Below are positions 56,190-64,000 of a stretch of DNA of 64,000 nt, in pieces. Both the position numbers and the translations under genes were made by a program. The DNA is from Schoenobius gigantellus (lineage: Eukaryota; Arthropoda; Insecta; Lepidoptera; Crambidae), in NCBI GenBank assembly GCA_963935595.1, contig OZ012544.1, positions 32,583,929 through 32,647,928 of the forward strand. The letters run 5' to 3'. Position 1 is the stretch's first letter. Every line of letters begins with the position of its first letter. The notes beneath the pieces are model-generated. The model was not told the DNA's origin and did no database searches. It saw only the letters and a program-made list of their open reading frames with translations.

Positions 56190-59100
56190 ATGATAAAACT
56201 ATTTTCTTTAAAGCAACAAAAAAAGGATGAAGAAGGCTCTGCAAGAGCTGGGGGATCACAAAAAAAAGCTTCAGCAGCACAATTACGAATTACTAAAGGT
56301 ATGAAACATTCATAATATGATATGATATTACAATTTATCATGAGTGTTCCTGTTCTTTTGTGTTGTAAGCCCAAACTTATAAAATTTTGCAAAGCCGTAA
56401 ATTTTCGTAGAATAGATAAAGAATTTATCCCCGTAAATATAGTCCAAAATTCATAATAGTAAGAAATATTGAAGAATAAATGGGTGGGTGAAATGTTTCT
56501 TATGCTATAAGTTATTTAATAGGATCTAAATTTTTAATTTTTGACTTAAAAACGTATCGTAATTTATTTTTTTAATTAAACTGAACTAATAGCTGAAAAA
56601 GAAAAACACACATGGCCCCTTACCACAGTACCTACTACTACTCATCTAAAATAGTTATTCTGTAAATAGTTATTCTAGTTTTGCGTTCCTGTTGGTGAAA
56701 TCGGGCCTTAGGAGTATATACCGGGTGTAACGCTTAACAGTTCAGCGTATTTAATCGAAAGTAGGCATATAATAGAAATACAAAGAATAGTCATAAAACA
56801 TTTTTTTTGTTAATCAACAACCTTAAATATTATTTCGGTATTCTGTTACACCCGGTATAGCAGATACTTAAACAAGTTTATTTTTTAATTATCACAAAAA
56901 AAATTGTGTGCTTGTTCAGACAAGCAAACTGAACAACTTTCACTATGGGACTTACTTTGAAATCGCAAAAAAAAATCAGCTGTATCATACAAATGTTCAA
57001 CATTCACTGAACCTAGATGTATGGAACAGTTGATTTTTTTTGCGATTACAACTGCAGCTCGGACTGAAAACGCCTATGAAAAGAACACAAAATATACGTT
57101 TCGTATTTCGTCCCTGTTTACTCTGTGAAAAATTGACCGATTTAATTACTTTTTAACCCCCGACGCAAAAAGAGGGATGTTATAAGTTTGACCTGTCTGT
57201 CTGTGTGTGTGTGAGTCTGTCTGTGGCACCGTGGCTCCTGAATTGATGTACCGATTTGAGTGCGGTTTTTTTAATTGAAAGCCTTGTTCATCGAGGTGGT
57301 TCTTAGATATGTTTTATGAAAATCGAATTAGCAGTTTAAGAGCTACAAGCACTTTGCCAAGACGAGGTAGCTATTTTTTATTAGCTGCTTTTCTGTCTGT
57401 GGCACCGTAGCTCCTGAATTAATGAAGCGATTTGAGTGTGGTTTCTTTTAATCGAAAGCCTTGTTCACCGCGGTGGTTCTTAGGTATGTTTTATGAAAAT
57501 CGGATTAGCAGATCAAGAGCTACAACCACTTTGTCAAGACGAGGTAGCTATTTTTTATAAGCTGCTTTTCTGTCTGTGGCACAATAGCTCCTGAATTAAT
57601 GAACCCATTTAAGTGCGGTTTTTTTAAATCGAAAGCCTTGTTCATCGCGGTGGTTCTTAGGTATGTTTTATGAAAATCGGATTAGCAGTTCAAGAGCTAC
57701 AAGCACTTTGTCAAGACGATGTAGCTATTTTTTATTAGCTGCGTTTTGGATCAGTTGAGAAATTTGAAAAGAATGAAACAAAAATAAAATTAAAAATTTT
57801 AAATAACCCCGGACCCCAAAAATCACTCTATAAAGTAAAAAACAATATTTTTAGCTCCCTTTTATAACTTGATTAAAAGTACCTATTTGTATTTTTAAGA
57901 TGAGAATCACCGCGTCGGGGGACGAACCGCTAAATTCTTACCTCCCAAAATAAATAAAGAAATAATTTGAAATCTTCATCAAAGTAGTAATTGATAGATG
58001 ATTGATTAATTTTACTTCTTCATAATATAGATATAGATGTATAGTGATTTTTTGGGTCGGGGTTATTTTTACGTTAAAAATTAAAGCAAGGCCTTTTCTG
58101 TGTTTCTATGTTTTGGTTTTTTCATATAATCTTCTTCAATTTCTTTGCTGGACGTTTGTATACAGCAGAAAATTAGGTCGATTTTTTAGGTTTTTGAAGG
58201 TTTAAAATCTCTTTTAATAATTAACTTAATAACAAAAAAGAAAACATAGGAACATGCTTATAGTGGCCATTGATTTTATTGAAAAAATAGAGCAACTAGT
58301 GCCGTTATCCAGGACAGGGGACTACGTTTGTATGAAAAAACGGACTGTACGATTTCCTCTTAACAGCATTTGTAAAATGTATTGCAGTCGCGCTGTGTGT
58401 CCGAACATCTGAACTGAGCGCGATAGGGACAACTGCATCTCGGACCGAAAACGCCTATGAAAAATACACAAAATATACGTAGTCCCCTGTTTCCTCCGCG
58501 AAAAATTTACCAAAAAATTAAAGCTAGGCCTCTTCTGTGTTTTTATGCTTTGCTTTTTTCATATAATCTTCTTCAATTTCTTTGCTGGACGTTTGTATAC
58601 AGCAGAAAACTAGGTCGATTTTTGAAGGTTTACAATCTCTTTTAATAATTAACTTAATAAAAAAAGGAAAACATAGGAACATGCTTATAGTGGCCATTGA
58701 TTTTATGGAAAAACGGCCTGTACGATTTCTTTTTAAAAAAGATATCTTAGAAGATATCAGAGATTTGAGAGCGGAGGCACAGCGGCGGGCGGGCCGTACG
58801 TTTCGTCCCGGTTAGCAGCGGTCTGCTTGCGCGGGGTGTGCCGTGTCGTGTGCCCGTAGTATAGTGTTTAGTCAGTACGCAGCCGCATGCGTTTTGTTTC
58901 CTACTAGACTAATCATAACATTAATCAGTCCACACCAGTCCTGGATTTGTCAATAGGCCGTATATGCCACGGCCTAGGGGCGGCAAATTTGCATTCCTTA
59001 CTATAAATGAAAAATTATTATTTTAGAAAGGCATATGGGGCGGCGGAAATGAAGTGGCCTACACTCAAAATATAAATCCGGCACTGGTCCACACTGCCCA

Positions 59101-61629
59101 AACTACTATCTAGATCACAGTGCACCCGCGCGAAGCCGGGGCGGGTCGCTTGTATAAAATAAATATGATGACAATTACCAACCGGTGTTTGAAATGTGGT
59201 ATTTTAATGGCATAAATCAATTCATTATTGCCTTTTATTGTTACAGACTTAAATGAATTAAATCTACCTAAAACATGCAACACTGAATTCTCTGATCCAG
59301 ATGATTTACTTAATTTTAAATTAATAATATGCCCTGATGAAGGTTTCTACAGAGGTGGCAGATTTATATTTAGTTTTAAGGTGAGTACATTTCTTTAAAC
59401 AATAAGGAACGCATTTTCTTATCATAGTATTTCATAGTTAGTTTCATAGTTAGTTTAACTGACATATTGTATTATGATGGCATTGTTTCATATAACAAAG
59501 TAATAGACCAACTGAAGTGTGCTTATACACAACTCTGCTTAAAATTGTTCACTATCATGGATTTTATATTTTTCAAAAAGATAGTCAATTAAAATGACAG
59601 TGAGAACCAACCCGGTTGTTTCTCACTGTCGTTTTATTAAAAATTTTATGTTTATATTTTTTGTTTTTGAATATACATACTATATTATTATTGCTCGGCA
59701 CTGACCATGATTATGTGACTGAGGAAATAAACCGTATTATGACTCACGCTAAAAGGCGCGCCGGTTACATGCTCGGTAAAAACCGTGTCTCTATAGAACT
59801 TCGCTAATAAAAGAATCAGGGAGGTCGCTTTTCTGTCCCTTATACTTTTGAGAAGAATATTAGTGCGATTTCAATTGTTGTGAGCCCCCAATGTGAGCCC
59901 TTGGTCTACACGAGTCGACGGTTGTATCAAAGATGAAAAAAATGCGTAACGCACGCTCACAGTTGACGGCCGACTATACGTTCCGTGTGAAAAATCACTT
60001 AATCCTTATCACAAATAAACATTTCAGTTTACAATTTTTACTTCATCACCAACCTTCTAGGTCTAGTCTTATCTGATCAAATGAAATTCCACTAAAATAG
60101 TATGTTCATTAATTACAAACATAATTTATTATGATTATTTTGCAGGTAGGACCAAACTATCCCCATGAACCGCCCAAAGTGAAGTGTGAAACAGCAGTAT
60201 ATCACCCTAACATAGACTTGGATGGCAATGTGTGCCTGAACATACTCCGAGAAGACTGGAAACCTGTGCTCACAGTCAACTCTATAGTTTATGGTCTTCA
60301 ATATCTATTTCTGGTATGTAACAAAGATATTGTAAGTATCTTTTTCGATTTTATTTTCGGGAGTACGTCATCTAATATAATTTCATTTAATATATATCCT
60401 ACTAATATTATAAATGTGAAAGTGTGGATGTTTGGATGTTTAGATGTTTGGATGTTTGTTACTCAATCACGCAAAAACGGCTGAACGGATTTGGATGAAA
60501 TTTGGCATGCATTTGAATTTGGCAAAAGAACATAGGCTACCTTTTATCCCGATTACTTAAGTAGTTCCCGAGGGAAAATTGAAAATTGTTTACGAGCTAA
60601 GCCGTGGGCGGGCGGGCTTTTTGGACCCAATTCTGAAGTCCACGCGGACGAAGTCGCGGGCACAGCTAGTCATTAATAAACACCGAGTAAGCTCAGAATA
60701 ACAAAGTATTCCTTACTCTTAACGCGTATCTTATAGCGACCCTTACAATTTGGTACACCCGCAACTCCTCTGGGGTTGCGGGTGTCCATGGGCGACGGTA
60801 ATCACTTACCATCAGGTGATACGTCTGCTCGTTTGCCCCCTATACCATAAATAAAATTAAAAGTAAAAAGAACGAGTCGGTGATTGGTTTGAGCATAGCA
60901 ATTTATTTGTTCATTGTTTTTCATTGTTTGTACAGTCCATTTTATGTTTATACTTTTTCACAATCTGGGCCAAAGTATCGCACAGTGCGAGTGATTAATT
61001 TATTTCAATAAGGAAATTTTTCCGGTTCTAAGCCCGGAAAAAGTATGAAGGTAAAAATTGATAATCATTCGCCACGCAATCGCTGCCGCCATATTGCGCT
61101 GTTGGCGTTTTTCAGAGAGCGTGCCTGAGATGGCTCTAGTATAGCATTCTGTTGATAGATAAACAAACGAACGTAACGTACTACGAGGCGATGTTGTAAT
61201 CGATGTTGCTCGTTTTCTGCTTATAACTGTTCTCACTATATTTATTTATACGATATTTAAGTTCCTTGGATAATTCAAAATTCACGGTGTATCAGATCAT
61301 ATGCGACTATTATACTATTTGTTGTTATATCATATTTTACACACCCGTTCTTTCAACTCAACTCTGATGTATGGTCTATATCCAACTCTACAACCCGCCC
61401 TCATTTAAGGTGCCTAAAAGTTAATATCGAAGGCCCAACAGGAGATTCTCTGATTTGGATTAAAATATTTCCATTGTATGGATTGCAGGAACCAAATCCC
61501 GAAGATCCTCTAAATAAGGAAGCAGCAGACGAACTTCAAAGCAATAGAAGACTTTTCGAACAGCACGTGCAGCGAGCGATGCGCGGCGGCTACGTCGGCT
61601 CATCGTACTTCGAACGGTGCCTCAAATGA
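56190..61629 (+). CDS. UBE2M: NEDD8-conjugating enzyme UBE2M/Ubc12, four exons
   Basis: An E2 enzyme that takes NEDD8 from the NAE1-UBA3 E1 as a thioester and passes it, with RBX1 and DCN1-type helpers, to cullins. This switches on cullin-RING ubiquitin ligases in nucleus and cytosol. Exons: 56190-56298, 59247-59380, 60146-60313, 61489-61629, all with GT/AG borders and phases 1,0,0. The product is 183 aa, the same length as human UBE2M. The N-terminal extension MIKLFSLKQQKK docks on E1 and DCN1. The UBC fold follows, with YHPNIDLDGNVCLNILREDW. The active-site Cys is C111, as in human. The C-terminus ends GGYVGSSYFERCLK. No stop or frameshift. Introns are filled with repeats. Confidence 0.97.
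57217..57742. repeat. three-copy tandem repeat, period about 176 bp
   Basis: Units start ctgtctgtggcacc (57217), again at 57393 and again at 57570, each running to gaggtagctattttttat…agctgc. The leading cccccgacgcaaaaagaggg (from about 57156) is an interspersed moth repeat that I recognise. The array is probably an expansion inside one copy of it. Confidence 0.85.
58076..58287. repeat. direct duplication, left copy
   Basis: Starts aaaaattaaagcaaggcc and contains tttgctggacgtttgtatac and cataggaacatgcttatagt. It is repeated at 58514-58730. The offset is about 437 bp. Confidence 0.8.
58514..58730. repeat. direct duplication, right copy
   Basis: Copy of 58076-58287. It continues into aaaaacggcctgtacgattt, which matches 58336-58358. 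Relative to the left copy it has therefore lost about 50 bp. Confidence 0.75.
60395..60672. repeat. interspersed repeat with gatgtttg tandem start
   Basis: Begins with several 'ggatgtttg' units, then aaaacggctgaacggatttg and ctacttaagtagttcccgag-like words, and ends gtccacgcggacgaagtcgcg. I know this as an abundant non-coding repeat in Lepidoptera and other arthropods. Confidence 0.65.
60735..60850. repeat. interspersed repeat, ggtgtccatgggcgacggtaa type
   Basis: Contains acacccgcaactcctctggg and cttaccatcaggtgatacgt, then ctgctcgtttgcccccta. This is a very common short repeat in moth genomes, as I recall. Non-coding. Confidence 0.65.
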
Positions 61630-61666
61630 ACCACGCCACTTCTGTACATCCACACCATCCCTATAA

Positions 61667-61672
61667 AATAAA
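61667..61672 (+). promoter_or_regulatory. polyadenylation signal of UBE2M
   Basis: AATAAA, 38 nt after the UBE2M stop codon. It would give a very short 3' UTR unless a later site is used. Confidence 0.65.
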
Positions 61673-64000
61673 ACAATCTCACTATATTTTTTAAGAATTT
61701 TTGATTTGATTCTATCTATGGTGACAATGGTTTCTCCTTTAAGGTAAAGGCGGAAGAGCTAAAAGAATTTAATTTTAAATTGGTTGCATGAAAACTTACA
61801 TATATGTAACCGCAAGTTATCCAAGTCGAAACTGTCGCCAAAAGAATTCGGAATGTTAACGGAATATTTTTTATTCTTTTGTCTCCTACGAGTTCGTCCA
61901 TCATTGCAGTCAATTTTCTTTGAGTTTGTATTACTTCCTCAAACCTGCCAAGGGACCTTTATAGTGTAACATTTTTAGAGCATCTATTTTCGAAGGCAGT
62001 AGACACAGATAGATTTATTATTTGTTGATAGCGAAGTAGATATGTATTTATTAGTTAAAAGTAAAACGTTAGCTGCAAAAGAAATTTAACTTAATGAATT
62101 CTAGATACTTATTATTAGGCATGTTCGTCTTCGTTTTCATGGCTTGACACTTAACATGTCAGTTATTTTGAAGGCAATTATGGCGGTAATAGAATTATTA
62201 TGATATTCATAATAGTCTGAATTCTTAGTTTTTTACCTACTGTAATTTTAATGTAATTATAATATTTTAGTAATTTTTATAGTTGGAACCGAGGCATTTA
62301 AATAGTCATACATAGTATTAGTGCTAAGAAACACTATAAAATTGGGAAGAATACTATCTATTTTTTTTATATTTGACACGTATTTTTTTGTTTTTTACAC
62401 ACAAAACGCTTTTTACACGCATTACGTACGTAAACTTTCTAAAAGCGAGTCCCTATACTCCTTAACATTAAAACGCTTCATCTCAGTTGTTTTGATATTT
62501 TGACGAAGCAAAGAATTCATGTCCGATATTATTTATTATCTTACCGACAGACTAATCAGTTATCGATTTTACATACCCAGTCCGCATGCCTATTGATTAC
62601 GCCACACGATACCCAAACCTACGACCGTTCGTTAACGAGTCTTTCTGTTAATTGTCAGTTTTTTAGTGCAATGTGTTACTGTACTGAATAGATTCTGGCC
62701 AAGGAAAGATGTCCCTAGGATATGGCGCAAATTAAAAAATCTTGAGCTGTCGACACAGACTACATAATTATGATACTTTTTTACAAATACTGGGTTAGTC
62801 AAAATGGGTGTATCAAGCGGTGGGAGTCTTAACGTATGAGTATTGACTAATACAATACACACGTTTACATTACGGAATACGATTATTTATATTTGTATAC
62901 AAACTTAAAAAAACATCATAAATTTAAAAAATGTACAACCCTGAAAGTGGGCGGAGCTTAAGGTGATACTTACGCATCATAATAGTAGATTGTGTCACAA
63001 GGGACCAAAATGATGTATTGAGGGCGAGAGCGATTGTTTGAATCCAGATTGAAGCGAAGGATTCTAAAGTAGAATCCCAAGCGTGGCGAGGGATTCTAAG
63101 TACGTCGTTTGAAGTTAAATAATTTTGGTACCGTGTGGCACACGCTGCTTTTCATCCCCCTCTATAAGAAAAATAATAACAGATGCTTTTAGTAGTGAAG
63201 AATATTTATATTTACATAACCAAAATACAAATACAGTTTCTGAAAACGTCTTAGCTTCTTTTTATTTTTTCCATGTAATTAAATCATAATAGGGTTATTT
63301 TTCTCTCGATTTTTTTGGTAGTAAATTGTTTATGACAGTTTCTGCATTTAATTTTACATTTTCTGGTGTTAATATCTCACTTTTATTTACTAAATCATCT
63401 TTTATTCAATTTGTGAGAATACATTAAAATTGACTGTTATATTTTGATAAAAAGTAATAAAAAATCTAATAAGAAGTTCCCGCGTATTTTTTTAATTTGG
63501 CCTATGCCGCGTCAGCAGACGCGCTTTTTATTAGCGTCCAAGCCTTTATCAAACTTTTAATCAAAATAGTGTTTCAAATTCAAAAGTCATTTCGTCACTG
63601 TTATTAAGTGCGCCGGAATGACCCATTTTGGTCGCACTCATCGACGAACCCTTCGCCTCTTTTCGAATAGATGGGATGAAAAATAATTGGACGTGTATCT
63701 TATCCTTTACCAAGCCGCGTAGATTTGGACGAGATAAATAAAGCCATTTTATTGACCCTGTGCCCCTAAACAAATGCCTCACACTTATTTTTCGCAGAGA
63801 AAATGTACGGAAATGACATTAGAATGTGACAACCTCAAGTTATTTTTTACGCAGCTAGGGCTAGCGCTGCCTGAGCGTAGTTGGTTTTTTAATCTGATAA
63901 AATCTATTAATTAATAAAAGTGCTAGAATAAAAATTGTTCCCTATTGTGTGTACTGTCATAGTGTAGTAGTAGTATTAAACACAGTAGTGGATGCAACTA
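61673..64000. other. downstream flank, no gene recognised
   Basis: 2.3 kb of AT-rich sequence. Open frames of 60-76 codons occur by chance on both strands. One at 63561-63782 (minus) has no recognisable motif. No RNA gene or clear element ends found. Confidence 0.4.

Larger units (their letters stand above)
56299..59246 (+). other. UBE2M intron 1
   Basis: Donor GTATGA, acceptor TTACAG. It holds a three-copy tandem repeat (57217-57742) and a direct duplication (58076-58287, 58514-58730). A GC-rich patch lies at about 58765-58860. The rest has no gene. Confidence 0.85.
60314..61488 (+). other. UBE2M intron 3
   Basis: Donor GTATGT, acceptor TTGCAG. It contains two common moth repeats (60395-60672 and 60735-60850). 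The rest is non-coding. Confidence 0.85.

Noticed and set aside
63561..63782. 73-codon minus-strand frame near the right edge
   Set aside because: No recognisable motif and nothing beside it supports a gene.

Overview
The window looks like nuclear DNA of an insect, most probably a moth or butterfly (Lepidoptera). It is AT-rich, its two host genes are split by introns with GT/AG borders, and it is crowded with transposable elements. Several short interspersed repeats match ones I recognise as common in lepidopteran genomes, such as the 'cgcgacttcgtccgcg' and 'accatcaggtgat' types. No species can be named from the sequence alone.

Only two host genes can be supported. (1) A DAXX-like histone H3.3 chaperone lies on the minus strand, six coding exons from 15200 down to 3154, predicted 1151 aa. 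It has an N-terminal SUMO-interacting motif, a tandem VK(M/L)PN repeat, several hydrophobic/acidic/Ser-Pro motifs, the four-helix bundle that binds ATRX in vertebrates, the histone-binding domain and a long acidic tail. (2) UBE2M/Ubc12, the NEDD8-conjugating enzyme, lies on the plus strand, four exons 56190-61629, 183 aa. Its active-site Cys is at 111 and the reading frame is intact. All splice phases of both genes close exactly.

The DNA between and inside these genes is mostly mobile. 1-458: mariner 3' part. 500-2000: LINE tail, short repeats, a MITE and two hairpins. 4736-9702 (DAXX intron): a terminal-inverted-repeat element holding a hammerhead-like motif, and an R4/Dong-type LINE remnant. 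10607-11200: a repeat copy and a LINE tail. 17228-19147: a MITE and a foldback element. 19467-23819: copia-A with identical 184-bp LTRs. 24022-28603: a LINE with ORF1 and ORF2, broken only by stop codons. 31497-40914: a four-level nest, a Ty3/gypsy element whose upstream LTR holds a TIR element, which holds copia-B, whose LTR holds a truncated LINE. 40954-48735: copia-C, whose downstream LTR holds a 3.08-kb DNA transposon carrying a SWIM zinc-finger fragment. 48852-53590: PIF/Harbinger, LTR, Jockey-type LINE, copia-D and LINE-tail fragments. 53776-55975: overlapping inverted and direct repeats just upstream of UBE2M. 61673-64000: no gene recognised.

The best leads are the unusual motif architecture of the DAXX protein, the dated TE nest, and a set of perfect hairpins with 1-5 nt spacers. 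One hairpin interrupts a copia reading frame, which points to a template-switch mutation or an assembly artefact.
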